DNA of 64,000 nucleotides from Yamagishiella unicocca (lineage: Eukaryota > Chlorophyta > Chlorophyceae > Chlamydomonadales > Volvocaceae): NCBI GenBank assembly GCA_003116995.1, contig BDSL01000026.1, forward strand, positions 620,001-684,000. The letters run 5' to 3'. The position numbers and the translations under genes were made by a program. Positions 12,201-24,164 of this stretch are shown here, one piece after another. Numbering within the stretch: the first letter of the stretch is position 1; each line of letters starts with the position of its first letter. The notes beneath the pieces were generated by a model, which was given only the letters and a program-made list of their open reading frames with translations, ran no database searches and was not told where the DNA came from.

Positions 12201-15200
12201 CGACCGCCATCTGCCCCCCCGCGGCTCTCGAACCCAGCCCGCCGCAACCCCACTCTCCTGGCGCTGCATCAGGAGGTGGCGGCGCTCCGGCTGATGCGCG
12301 CGGCGAGGGTGGCGGGGAGGTGTTCGGCGTGTGGCGGTTGGTGGACAGGGAGTCCGCGGGGCAGGCTCCGCGGCTGTCGTGCCCTGGGGCCTACACCTCC
12401 CTGGACGCCCGCAGCGAGGTGGCGGCGGGGGTGGCGCTGCGTGCGCTGAGCGAGCAGCACACGGCGGTGGTCAAGGTGCGGCAGGCAGAGGGGAAGGGGC
12501 TGCGGGGGGCTGCTGCTGCGGTGGCAGGGCGGCCAGGTGGGGGCGAGCTAGCGTTCGGAGGGAAATGTTAGTTCAAAGTATAGCTTCACCCTCTTACGTT
12601 CCCCTAGCTTTTCCCCGAAGGGGAACGTCAGGAGTCAGCAAGTCAGGAGGTTAGCAGAGCCAACACGGCGGCCTGGCAGCATCCCCCGCTCTCTGCACCA
12701 CCAGTGATACCTTTCCTTCTTCGTCAGTTCGCCGGCTTAGGTTCCACTCTGCCCCCTCCGCCCCGTCCCTGCCTCCTGGAGCCCCTCCCCAGGCGGCTGT
12801 CGAGGCGGGCACCTCCGCGACCGAGGAGCTGCCCCTGCAGGCGGCTGGCGACCAGATGCTGTGGCCGCCCGACCACACGGTAGGGCGGTAGGGGGGAAGG
12901 GGACACCCCTCGCACCCCCCGCGCTCCCTTCACCGCCAGCACTCAGGGCTTGCCCCCGGGCGCACAGGACTCCCCCCCTCCACCGCCCTTCCCCGATCCA
13001 TGGCACCCTTGCCGGGCTGTCCGTAACCCCCATGAAGCTCGTCCCACTTCCCGCACCCCCCGTCCCCAGGTGGGCCTCCTGTACGGCGCCTCCCCGGCCG
13101 CCGTGCTGCAGCTGGCGCTCTACCACCTGCGGGACCTGCCGCCGCCGGCCGCCGAGCAGCCGCTGGGCGCGAGCCGGGAGCAGATTGGTGCGCGGCTGCT
13201 GGGCCTGGCAAGTGCACCGCTGGACCCCCAGCCGGAGTGGGGGCAGGTGCGGTGGGGTCCGGCAGGTTGCCTGACATGGAAGAGGGAAAGTCGGAACACA
13301 CGCCTCAGAACTGGGTTCCTACTGTCGAGGATCGTGTCCTTGCCCAAGCCACGTACGGCTGGTAGGCCGAGGACGCTGACCTACCCCTACCCTCCCGCTT
13401 CCGCCCCTGCCTGCGTACGGTACCGTTTATATCGTTGGACCGCTCCAGGACCAGGCCCAGATGTTGGAGGGAGTGGAGGTGCAGGCGGCAGACGGGGCCC
13501 AGGGCGTGGACCCGGTGACGGTGGGGCTGGAGGTGCGGTGGCACGCCACGGCGACCATGGTGGCCACAATCGAGAGCGAGGTGAGGCGCCGGACCGGCCC
13601 GGGCCGGGGGGACGAGCTGATCCGCGAGGATGAGGCGCTCCGAAACCATCCAGCGACGACGGTACTGCCTCCTCGCACGCCCTGTGATGTTACGGTGTCT
13701 CCTCGCATCCACGGGTCTTCCTCCAAACCCTACCTTGCAGGGCTACGCATCCGACGGCTCTGCTGCCTCTGCCGGCCGAGGAGCCAACGCTGCCCTGGCG
13801 GCGGTGAGGCGGTCAGGCGCTGGGTCGGGCGGTGGCGGTGCGGCTGGTGAGGTCGTGGAGGCGCTGGTGGACGACTGCATCCACAAGCAGGTGGGTGGAT
13901 GAGTGGGGGGTGGGGGGTGGGTCATAGCGGCAGCGGGGATGGGGACTGAGGCAAAGGGGACAGTACCGACGCACGGGGCTGGGTGTGTTTGGGGCCAGGG
14001 GTCCACACGCTGCCGTGAGTGCACCCCTGCCTCCTGCCACCCACCTGCCACCCACCTGCCACCCACCCGTCACCCACCCGGCAACCTCCTGTCACACACC
14101 TGGCAACCTCCTGCCACCAACCTGTCACACACCTGGCAACCTCCTGCCACCAACCTGTCACACACCTGGCAACCTCCTGCCACCCACCTGGCTACCTCCT
14201 GCCACCCACCTGGCAACCTCCTGCCACCCACCTGGCAACCTCCTGCCACCCACCTGGCAACCTCCTGCCACCCACCTGGCAACCTCCTGCCACCCACCCG
14301 GCAACCTCCTGCCACCCACCCGGCAACCTCCTGCCACCCACCTGGCAACCTCCTGCCACCCACCTGGCAACCTCCTGCCGCGACGCCACCAGGCCGCATA
14401 CGGGCGGCTGACTGGGCAGCTGGACAAGACGTCGGCGCAGCTGGAGGTCATGTCGTGGCGGCTGGTGGATGCGGAGAAGCGCAGCAGGTGCCGGGGGGCG
14501 GCGCGAAAACCGGTGACACGAAAACGAGGGGAGGGGTGGCGAGAGGGCCCGGTTACACGTCGTAGGATACGGAGAGCAGAAACGAACCGGCGAATAGTTT
14601 GGGGCACGCGGTGGCGGATGGTGGCATCGCATGGAGTGCGCGGCTGCGTCACCCTTCCGTTTGGGGGAAGGGTGACGCAGCCGCGCACTCCATGGGGGAT
14701 GTGGACGGTGTCGAGGGAGCTGCCTCGGGATGTCATCAGCTGGCCGCCGTCAGCAGGGGCGCAGCCCCTTCCGCCAACTGACCTCACCTCACCTCCCACC
14801 CTCGCATCTTCCCGACCACTCTCATCACCAGGGCGGTAGTGGAGGACAACTCCAAGCTGCAGCAGCTGCTACACGAGGAGAAGGAGGTGGGTTCCGGGGG
14901 GAAGGTACCTAGGGAGGCAGCAGCACCCGCAGCAGCGGCAGCAGCAGCCATGCCTGCTGGCCCCTGGCGTTTGTTTGTCCCCCTTACAGCGCACAGGTCG
15001 GGCCCAGAGAGCCAACCGGGCCACTGCCAGCGCCCACCCGGATGAGGCCGTTGCTGCCACACAAAAAAACACGGAAGCATCCTCCTGTCGCCCTCGTCCC
15101 ACGATGCTGCACCCCTCCTGCACGCCCTCAGGCCTGGCGGATACCCCAGCTCAAGCTGCTGGCGGGCTCCTCGTTCCTCAGCAGGGAGGAGCTCGTTGAG

Positions 15201-18200
15201 AGGCACGCCGTGGGGAGGGGCAGTGCGGAGTGGCGGCTGAAGGCAGTCCACAGTCGGCTGTGGGCCCTGAACACTTGTTCCCCGTACTTGTAACTCTGCA
15301 GGTGCGAGAGCGCCATCGCCGCATACGGCAGGGAGCGGGTCCGCAACGGCGAGCTGGTGGAGCGGCTGCGGCAGCTGCACGTGGAGCAGGTGGGAGTCCT
15401 GGGGAGCGGAGGGGGACGGACTGGTTGCGGAGCACCTTGGGCAGCACCGCTGCCGTGTGGGCTGATGGGTGGCGTGGGAGGATGATGGTGGGCTTCCGGG
15501 TGGGTGGGCCCGATGAACGCTGTGTGACTTGCGGCTGGCCATGGAGCCCGCCATCCCGAACACGTAGGCACATCAGGCGGGGGCAGGCCTCTATCCCTCA
15601 CCTTGGACACCTAAGCAAGTTTAGCCATCCATGTGCATGCAACTACAAACAAATTTCACATGTTTCTTAGTTGCTTTTACTTCTCTTTCAGATAAGTGCC
15701 AAGCTACGGTTTTCCTCTTGCCCCCCTGCCCGGTCCCTCCCCGACTCGCTTAGATCGAGACCCTGGAGCTCAAGAAGCGCTACCAGCAGCTGCAGGAGGC
15801 GCACGTGGAGCAGGTGGATCCGCGTGGTAGACTGGGGCCGTGTGCCCTGGAGCCGGGGATCTTGAAGCCGGAGATCCCGCAACCGGCCTGCTGAAAAAAC
15901 CTGTTTTACCTGGAGCCGCCCTCCCCCCTCCCCCAGCCACCCTGCCATTAACGGCGGCATGGACAAGCGCACACACCCTGGGCCTTTCCAGGCAAGGTGA
16001 ACATCCTCGGAGCCACAATCCCCCTCGTGTGCCCCCTCCCCCTCGTGCGCCCCCTCTCCCCGAGCCACAGGCCCGCTCGTGCACGGATGTTGACGGCCAG
16101 GGCGGCAAGGTGGCTCTGCTGCAGGGCACCCTCAAGGTACAGGAGGAGATCATCAGGAACCTGGAGGTGCGGCCGCAGGCGGTGCCCGAGGCGGCGGCGG
16201 GTGGGTCAGGACACCGCGCGCAGAGGCAGCGCGGATGGGGTGGGGGAGATGCCGCTGCCGCCTGCCGACTGCTGACTCACCGCGACACGAAGCACGAAGC
16301 ACGGGACCCTCGCCTCTGTCCCCGTCCTGGAGCCGACCCCCCTGGCGGCATTCCCCACTCGGGGCTCCACTGTTCTGCCTCCTTCCTCTGCGACGTGCGC
16401 AGGCGCTGCTGGGACAGGCCGTCCAAAGAGCCAAGCCGGCGATGCCGGGCGACGTGGCTTTAGAGCGCAGGTGCGTTGCGTTGCGGGGCGGGTTCGGGTC
16501 CGTCGCGGACGACGCCTACCTACCTCTCCTGGCGCCGTGCGGCCTTGTTGCGGCCCCACCACCGTACCCCCAACTTCCCCCGACCCACCTGGCTGCATGT
16601 CACCCTCGCCCCGCAGCCAGCAACTGGACGCGGCTCCGGCACAGAGCGACGAGGCGCAGGTGCGGGTGCTGAGCGGCGTGGGCGCCATTGCAACCTGACG
16701 GGCAACGCATTGTCAGGGGATCCAACCGGGACACAGGCCTGTGTTGGCGAGGCTGCTCCCCAGGCCGCAAGCCGGTGTGGAACACGGCAGAAATCGAGTT
16801 GAAGCGTGAAGGCGCCGCACGCACGCATCCTTCCTGTGGCCGTCCAGGCTGCGTGTTGGACGTACCTGCATATGTTCGCACTAGGTTCGCTCCTGTGTCA
16901 GCTCCTTGACGCGGCGTGTCTACTGTGCTGGCCGACAGGGACAGGCCGCTGGCGAGCCGCCAACCGAGGCCCCGGGTCCCGACCTGTTGGCGCAGCTTGC
17001 AGCGGCCCAGGAGCGGGTTCAGCAACTGGAGGGGGAGCAGCAGGGGCAGGAGCAGGAGGGGGCCGATGAGCAAAGGGTGCGGATCCAGCAGCTGGAGGAG
17101 GCGCTTGCGGCCAGCCAGGAGCGCATCAGGGAGCTGACAGAGGGCGGCGCGCAGGAAGCGGTGAGTCGGCCTCCAGGGTGCTGGGAAGGAAAGGTACAGC
17201 TGCGCGCTGCGGGGTCATATCAGCGGGAATTGGCTGGAACGCGGGTTCTCCTCAAGCCTCAAAGCCTCTTGCTCACAGCCTCTGCACCCCTGCATTCTTG
17301 GGCCGCTCCCATCCCCTGCGAACCCGTACGTCCAAAACGGCTTTTTCTTTGCACGGGTTTTCCTTGCAACCACCTTGTGACCGCTGGACTGCTGCTCCCC
17401 TGACCCCATGGTGGTGGTGCTGGTGGCCAGGCCGCGGACGAGGACAAGCAGCGGCTGGAGGGCGACGTGGTGCAGCTGACGGAGGAGAAGACCGCCGCCG
17501 TGCTGCGGGCCGAATACGCGGAGGGCGCGGCGGAGGCGGCGCAGAACGAGCTGATCGACGTGACGAAGAAGTGCGCAGGGCGGGGGCAGGGAGAGGCGTA
17601 TGGTACACACCACGTGCCGACGGGGCTGGGGGGAGGGGGCTGGGGAGGCTGCGGTCCGGCGATGCAAGGCGCGCAGGCTGGGAGGCTGGCGCCGCCTGGT
17701 GCAGACCCTTGCCTGCGAACCCCACTTAAAGAATTAATCCCACCTCATCATCCCTTCCCTTTGCCCCTCCTCCGCCGGCTGCCGGCCGCGCGTGCAGGTG
17801 CGCGCGGGAGATCGCAGAGCTGAAGACTCGTCTGGCGGAGAAGGACGCCATGATGATGGGCGGCTTCGGAGACCTGGACCAGATCCGCCGCGCCGACCAG
17901 CAGCTGCCCCAGATGAACGGCTTCGAGGCGGCGGGCGGCGGCTTCCCCCTCCTGCCAGATATCACCGTGCCCAGGCAGCGCTCGCTGCCCAGGGCCCCAA
18001 GCGCCCAGGGAGGCAGCGGCCAGCAGGGTCAGGGCCAGATGGCCGCGAGGCCGCCTGACGAGCCTGCCCGGGGCAGGTTCAGCACCACCCCGCCGGGGTC
18101 CGGGGGTCTGGGGTCCGCGGGCGGGAGAAGGACTGACCAGAGCGAGCGAGCGGAGGTTGCCGAAGAGCGGCCGGGTGGGTTTGCGAGGCGGGCTGCTGCG

Positions 18201-18242
18201 AGAAGAGCGGCCAGGCAGAGCGCGGAGGGTCCCACGGGCTGA
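9296..18242 (+). CDS. CCDC33-like protein with C2 domain(s) and C-terminal coiled coil
   Basis: The N-terminal half has C2-like beta-strand blocks: SSFVLRLPQPLASIPAERPL (exon from 9658), CRLLVLVSRAENLPLVAG (about 10950-11000), then VVGRSCAPSWQQVLSLSCSE (about 11325-11385). The second half is heptad-rich coiled coil: about 14390-14490, 14832-14887, 15300-15390, 16070-16170, 16980-17160, 17430-17570 and 17797 onward. It ends with REIAELKTRLAEKDAMMMGG and a Ser/Arg-rich tail; stop at 18240-18242. C2 domains followed by coiled coil match CCDC33, a family associated with sperm and motile cilia; the role here is inferred. At least 18 exons join at GT-AG sites (for example KRSR to AVVEDNSKL across 14489/14832). 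The ATG at 9296 is only a candidate start: a splice acceptor could lie just inside it. Another C2/coiled-coil ciliary protein remains possible. Confidence 0.6.
9994..10097 (+). repeat. Four 26-bp tandem repeats in a CCDC33-like intron
   Basis: Units begin at 9994, 10020, 10046 and 10072, with consensus GCGATTAAGGCAGGGCGGGG followed by TGTGAC. Only one or two bases vary per copy. Confidence 0.9.
12116..12176 (+). repeat. 16-bp tandem repeats in a CCDC33-like intron
   Basis: About three and a half copies of GTCAGGTCACGGGGCT, with one G-to-A change. They sit shortly before the candidate exon that begins near 12190. Confidence 0.85.
14036..14376 (+). repeat. 22-bp minisatellite in a CCDC33-like intron
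   Basis: The array starts with degenerate CCACCCACCTG units and settles into about twelve copies of a 22-bp unit (CTGGCAACCTCCTGCCACCC plus AC), with A/C and C/T variants. It ends about 12 bases before the acceptor that precedes the exon at 14390. Every copy carries a potential Pro/His/Leu frame, which explains the long repeat-only open frames seen here on both strands. Confidence 0.92.
14630..14694. repeat. Perfect inverted repeat (29-bp arms, 7-base loop)
   Basis: The left arm, 14630-14658, starts CATGGAGTGCGCGGCTGCGT. The right arm, 14666-14694, is its exact reverse complement. The loop 14659-14665 is GTTTGGG. It lies inside the CCDC33-like intron between exons ending near 14489 and starting at 14832. 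I see no target-site duplication directly flanking it. Confidence 0.95.
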
Positions 18243-19323
18243 CGAGCGCTCGCTGGGAATACGGGGTTTGGGACATCAGGCAGCTGACCGTTGATAGGGG
18301 GAATGGGATCCGGGATCCATTGCGGGGTGGCGCTTTTGTGTCGCGATAATTCTGCGCCTGTGCTGCGCTGGCAACTCTGTGGATCTCGGGAGCAAAGCCA
18401 TGCATGCGAGCGTCGCGGAAATGCCTGACACCTGGGACCTGACACCGAACCATACCTGACTCAGGTGGCATCTTATAGACATGACGTGGGATGGCGAAAC
18501 TGCAGGGGTGCTCCCTGCACCTCTGCGACTTGATGACGGCGCCATATTGCGTCATCACGGCTCTACGGGGATGTTGGGTTCACCGTTTGGCACGCCCTAC
18601 CCTGTTGATGCACTGGCGTGTGCGTCGCGTAAACTGGACAGCAAGCATGTGTATTCTACTGCAGTGTCGTTCAACTCGTCTGGAGGGGTCACATCAGCCG
18701 AGAACCGACATGTTGCACGTTTTAAACCAGTTTCTCCAGACAAACGACCGGCAACACCTGTTTATAAGCCAGTCCTTGCTTCCGAGCTCAACAACTGCGC
18801 CCCCTTGGTACTTAACAACAAGGCATAGTACACTTGGTCGCTGCAGTAACAGAAACTCCTCCCCTTCTTTTCGTTAATATGTTCGTTTCAGTTCCGTTAT
18901 AGGCCACGTTGGGCTGTTTAACAAGGCCAGCTGTGTCGAACTAGCTGTCTATAGATCGTCTTGGTGAGCTGGTCAAGGTGGCATGAGCGCGTGACGGTGA
19001 TGCTTGGTTTGCCCCGACTTCGTACTTCCACACTGCTACCGTACAGTATGGCTGTGCAGTTATCCACGCTGAACCAAGTCAGAACCCAGTTTACAAAATC
19101 AACTGATAAGCAAGTAGAATATGCAAAATGTCTGCACGGCCGGGACTTGGTGGTATGGGCGAGAACCGGCCGGTAGGAAATTTCTGCCCCAATACAGCTT
19201 ACTTTGCGCTGTTATTCCCAAAAATCGATATCACATCGGGCTGGCGTTGTCTTGTAGGCATTGGGATCACGTACTGTCACAAGGAACTTGAGCAACAGTG
19301 GTGACCGGAATGACGGCAACGCG
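18243..19323 (+). other. Gap between the CCDC33-like gene and NAXD, with one 115-codon ORF
   Basis: The gap holds the CCDC33-like 3' UTR and the NAXD promoter. An ATG-started 115-residue frame at 18481-18828 (ending SELNNCAPLVLNNKA) is open, but it has no recognised domain and no conserved neighbour exon. No plus-strand TGTAA was found. The rest is AT-richer, with nothing I can assign. Confidence 0.4.
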
Positions 19324-22106
19324 ATGATGAGTGATGAGATCAGGTCGGAGGTTCGACGAATTGTTCCCACCCTTACAGGTACAAAACCAAAGTTAGCGTT
19401 TGCTTAACCTGCACCTGTGCGTCATGTGGCATGTTGTCCGCTTCCGCGGCTTTCCGTAAAGCTATTGTGCCAACCTTTTATGGTGGCATATCTGTGTAGA
19501 TGAGCGATACAAGGGGCAGTCCGGAAAAATTGCCGTGCTGGGCGGATGCTACGAATACGCCGGCGCACCATACTTCTCAGCGTTTGCGGCATTAGTGGTA
19601 AGTGCACGATTGGGCGGGCCGCTGGCACAAGGTGCAACTGGGTGGGTTTAAAAGGGGGGTGCACGGCAACGCCCTGCGCGACATTCGTTCCGTGCGCGCA
19701 GACATCCCCTCCCTCCCAAGAGCAAAGGGAAACGTACTTTCCCCTTTGGCGTGGTTGCTCTTCATGCGGTGACAAGGCGAGGGGCCTTGCACCTCCTTCT
19801 CTACTTCCTGGCGGAGGGGTGGACGCTGTATAGTTGAGTTATGTTGAGCGGGCCAGTGCGGGGGTTCATGGAGTCACGCCTCGTCTTCCGCCGCCTTGCG
19901 AACCCAGATTGGAAGTACACGTGCAAAGAAACGTGTGACACCCACCACGCGACCACTCACGCATCTACACCCAACGCGCAGCCAGCGGAACTTTCCGCTG
20001 GAAGTCACCGCACGCGTAGCACTCTTTCTGCTGACCGGAGTGCAGCCTGCGGCCCTGGCCGCCTCTCATCTGGCACCTGACCTCACGTGGCCCTCCTTGT
20101 CGTCCTAGGTGGGTGCGGACCTGTCACACGTGTTCTGCTCGTCCAGCGCGGCACCCATCATCAAGCAGTACAGCCCAGACCTCCTGGTGCATCCCTACTT
20201 CATGCAAAGGGCGGACTTGCTGCAGCAGCTGAAGGTGGGCGCATGTAGGGCTTTAAGGTACCAGTATAGGGACGTCTCTGCAGCGCTCGCGCGTTGCGAA
20301 GCGCGATTGCGTTGGCTTGAGTGGGAAGTGCGCCGGCGACTGGCTGGGCGGCGGGCGTCCTGCAGGGATGGATGGCTTTCCGGCAGCAAAGATGGGGTCA
20401 TGGCCGGCGTGTTTGTATCAACCACTCCTGCGATTGCATGCCCAGCCGGTTGCTGGAGCGGCCCGGAGTACTAGGAAGACGAAGACGTGCGCTTCCGAAG
20501 GACACACAAGTCTCGCCAAGTTGTGTTATCCAACATAGGAACCAATACATGACGATTGAGCGCGCTAGCCATTGGTGTGACGATTAGGTTATTACAGCGA
20601 GGAGCCATACTACCGTAGCAAAGGTGCAGAGGTAGCAACCGTGTCTAACCCCCGGGAGGCGGCGGCATCGTAACCTCGCCGCTCCTTGCCCTGCCTCCAC
20701 CTCTTCATCCGATGCAGCTCCAGCCTCCCGCCCAGGCATCGCCATCGTCGCACCTGACACAGGGGGAGGCATCGCAGACGCCTTCCGGAGCGCAGGCCGC
20801 CGTCGCCGCGCAGGCCGCCGCCGCAGCAGCCCACGTCGCCGAGGCGACCGCTGAGGTGGAGGGGTGGTTCAACCGGCTCGACTGCTTGGTAGTGGGTCCC
20901 GGTTTAGGCCGCGACCCGCTGCTCTTAGACATAGCCCGCTCAGTCATTCTGCGCGCCAGGGCGGCCAAGATGCCGCTGGTGCTGGACGGGGACGGGCTGT
21001 TCCTGGTGGCGCGGGAGCCGGAGCTGGTGGCAGGTGGGGCTGCGGGTGTCGTTGGATGGCCTGGGTGCAGGAGGCCTGGGAGGAGGGAGTAGGGGCACTG
21101 ACAGGGCGGCCAAGGATGCGCTGTTATGGGTTCGTGGTACAGCATCCCGTGCGTTGCAGAACCGCGCTAAGGACTGGCTGCCTTGTCGCGCGTTGAGACC
21201 GCAGCGACGGCCGTGTGCTGCGCTGTGGCAGCCCCCTCCTTAACGCCGCATCCCCGGTTCGACCCCCACTGCCCGCGCAGGCTATACCAATTGCGTGCTG
21301 ACGCCGAACCTCAACGAGTTCCGGCGACTGGCCTCCACGCTGGGCGTCAGCCTGCACGGCCCCAACAACGACCGCTCGTCCAAGCTGCTGGAGGTGACGG
21401 CGCACCTGCGAGGACCCACGCTGGTGTCCAAGGGGCCTGTGGACGCGATATGCGACGGCAAGGTCACCATGATTTGCAACGCCAGCGGAGGTGCGGCCCG
21501 CGTCGGCGGCGTGTTACGCCGAGGAACGCTGAGATGTTTGGCGGCATGGACTGCCCATGGACTGCCATAGACTGCCATGGACTGCCCATGGAGTGGCTGG
21601 GCGGGGAGCGAGGCCTTCCTCATCCCCAATCCTCATGCCCAACCCTCGTCCCCGATCCCGTGCCGCCGGCGGTCCGCCCCTCTGCCCCTGCAGGCGCTAA
21701 GCGCTGCGGCAGCCAGGGCGACATCCTGGCTGGCACCATCGCCACCTTCATCGCCTGGACGCTGGCCTTCCTGGACAGCGCCCGGCAGTCCGCGGAGGAG
21801 GTCGTCATCCTGCCGGAGATCAACCCCATGGTCCTCGCGTCGTACGGCGCCTGCCTGGTGACGCGCACGGCCGCCGCCTACGCCTTCGCCAGCCGCAAAA
21901 GAGCCATGCTGGCGTCCGACATGTTGAACCAGCTGGGCTCGGCAATGGAGATGCTGTTCGATACAGCGGGCGGCACGGGGGCGGGTGGAGGTGGGACTGG
22001 CAGCGCGGGCGCCGGGCCGCAGGGCCAGGGGCTGCTGCAGGCGCACATGGCGGCGCCGGCAGCGCCTGTGGGGGTGGGAGTGGGCGGTGCGGGCGGGGGC
22101 GCCTAG
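19324..22106 (+). CDS. NAXD: ATP-dependent (S)-NAD(P)H-hydrate dehydratase
   Basis: This repair enzyme dehydrates the damaged hydrates NADHX and NADPHX back to NADH and NADPH, using ATP (ADP in bacteria). Family blocks in order: RRIVPTL at the start, [89 protein letters not shown] and the catalytic [14 protein letters not shown]. Exons: 19324-19378, 19500-19597, 20109-20234, 20718-21033, 21281-21490, 21694-22106; all phases agree, giving about 405 residues. The start at 19324 has a second ATG directly after it. An Ala-rich insertion (about 20770-20860) and a Gly-rich C-terminal tail extend the usual fold. No clear organelle transit peptide is visible. The stop codon lies in the first unit of a tandem repeat. 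Confidence 0.95.
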
Positions 22107-22190
22107 ATGTCGGAGGTGCGGGCGGGGGCGCCTAGATGTCGGAGGTGCGGGGGGGGGGCCTAGATGTCGGAGGTGCGGGCGGGGGCGCCA
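22086..22190 (+). repeat. 29-bp tandem repeat spanning the NAXD stop codon
   Basis: The unit ATGTCGGAGGTGCGGGCGGG (plus GGCGCCTAG) occurs about three times after the NAXD stop. The last codons and stop of NAXD, GGTGCGGGCGGGGGCGCCTAG, are themselves a partial copy. The middle copy has a G-run change. Confidence 0.85.
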
Positions 22191-24164
22191 TTCGTTTCGA
22201 GCCTCGTGTCAAAGCTCGTGGTTGTGGTCGAGCCACGCGGTGAAGCCTCGTGGTCGAAGCTACCGGTAGGTACAGTGGTTTGTCGAGGCGCTGCGATCGT
22301 CGTCTCACAAACAGATGTGATTTGTCGGGCTTAGCCGCCCCCTGAAACTGAAAATCAATCGCCGACAGTCACACTACTCCTGTCTACGAGTGTGTTCGTG
22401 AGTGGTGGAATAAATATTGCAGCCAGAGGAGCTTGGCTTCCGAAGGGGCGGTGTTGGAGGGGTCACGGCAGTGTCCTAAACGGGACACATTGCTGCCAGG
22501 CCGCTGGGCGCGTGATCTCCGCTGGACTATCGTATGGTGCGAAGCAATTGGGGTTCGGGGAGCGGTAGCGCCCGCTTTGGTCCGGGCAGTACTGCCTGCA
22601 GCGTATGATGTGCCGCCTGCCGCCAGGGACCGAGCGGGGCCCCTGCCAGGGCAAAAGGGGGCCATTCAAACGACGTGCATGTCACCGGCTGTACGACAAA
22701 CTGTACGTTAAAGTTCTGACCTTGTACGAGTTTGCATGTTGAGGTGTACGTACTTTTGTGCTGCGTGGTTCACGTAGGACCTTGATCGTCTCCAAAGGGT
22801 ACATCGCCTTGTCCGTACTTCGGTTTACCTGTAGGGTTATCCTGGCGGCTGCATTTGTCCAGGGACGGTCAGACTTAGAACCAAGCTCGGTGGGGGTTAT
22901 CAATTTACAATATATATTTGCCTATTCGTTTCGCCGCTGTGGGATTGGCGATCGGGATTGGCGATCGATATTCGTTGCATGGGCCTTTTGAATACGGGAT
23001 AAGAACCATGAGACGAAGGCTCCGTGCAGGAGTCACAAATACGGAGAGAGAGGTGCGGCACGCACCATAACATCTCGGGACCCTTATGTATGCGTAGGCT
23101 TCGGACGTGGCTTGCCCCGGGATTACGACAGCACCTATCAGGCTTGCGCACCTACCGACGGCGACGTCACCCACGCTCCAGCAGGAAAAGGTCATGCACG
23201 TGGATTGCACGTGGGTGTTCATCGGAAAGCGTCGTACAAGGGATCACCTGGGCGCTGTCGTATATGTGGAGATGCGCCGGTGATGTGGATAGTTAACAGG
23301 TGCCCAGATTCACTTACCCTCTTACAATGACCCTACTGTCTGCAACTCCCGGCGTTGCGACAGAAGCAAAACCCATTGACTAACATGTCCTCGCAGGGAC
23401 ATGTGGATGTATCCCTCTCCGTCTCACGCACCAAAGGGCAGCGGCACGCAGACACGTGCATTTTCGAGAAGATTCAGACGGTTTGACAACCCGCACGTGA
23501 GCCGCACGTCACGCTTTCGGATTGCTACCTGCTCCTCCCGAGTAAAAAGGACGTCACGACAGCTCCAGGGATTCCAGCGTTACGCGAAACCTGGGGCCTT
23601 CTGCACCAAATGCGCTGCACATGTAGCAGTGCGCGCTGTGCACTGCCGGTACAGCGTGCGGTACAACCAGGCTTCCCTCTTTCGACAATGAAAGCCAGCT
23701 TTAGCAGGGAGGTCAAGAAGTCGTCAACAAATCGCGCCGTCATCAGCGAAAGCACCCCGACATGGGCTTTTTAAATTTTCCTCGCACTCCTTCGCGTACA
23801 ACTCACAAATGGCAGGACATGTCCCCTGGAAGGCGAGCGGGTCGTCTATGCGCCACGCCACGTTTCTGCCAGCTGGCAGCCCTCCCAGTCGTCCAAACTG
23901 CTCCCCAAACTGCTCGTCATGATCAATACCACCACCACAGGCTGATGTCCCCAGATCCCTCTCCTACCCTCCCATGTGCGTCAAAAGGGCCCTTCTCTGG
24001 AGCTGCTTGGCGCCCAGACATGCGGCCAGGAAGCCCGAAGGACCCACAACCAAGTAATATACATACAAAGGTATGCAACCGGAGGCCGCGTCTCAATCCG
24101 GGGTTCTCATGCCGCGAACCCCGCAACCCACACCAACATGCGACATGTGCGCTCTCTGGTTCCC
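22191..24164. other. Long convergent intergenic region
   Basis: It lies between the 3' ends of NAXD (+) and the PPTC7-like phosphatase (-). The sequence has the lower GC and scattered stops of non-coding DNA. A TTACA at 23322-23326 could be the minus-strand poly(A) signal of the phosphatase but is about 840 bases past its stop. A 97-codon frame starting with ATG at 23401 has no recognisable domain. I see no RNA gene. Confidence 0.5.

Noticed and set aside
14036..14376. Regularly spaced direct repeats that could suggest a CRISPR array
   Set aside because: The 22-bp units are head-to-tail without spacers, lie in an intron of a eukaryotic gene, and have no cas genes nearby. It is a minisatellite.
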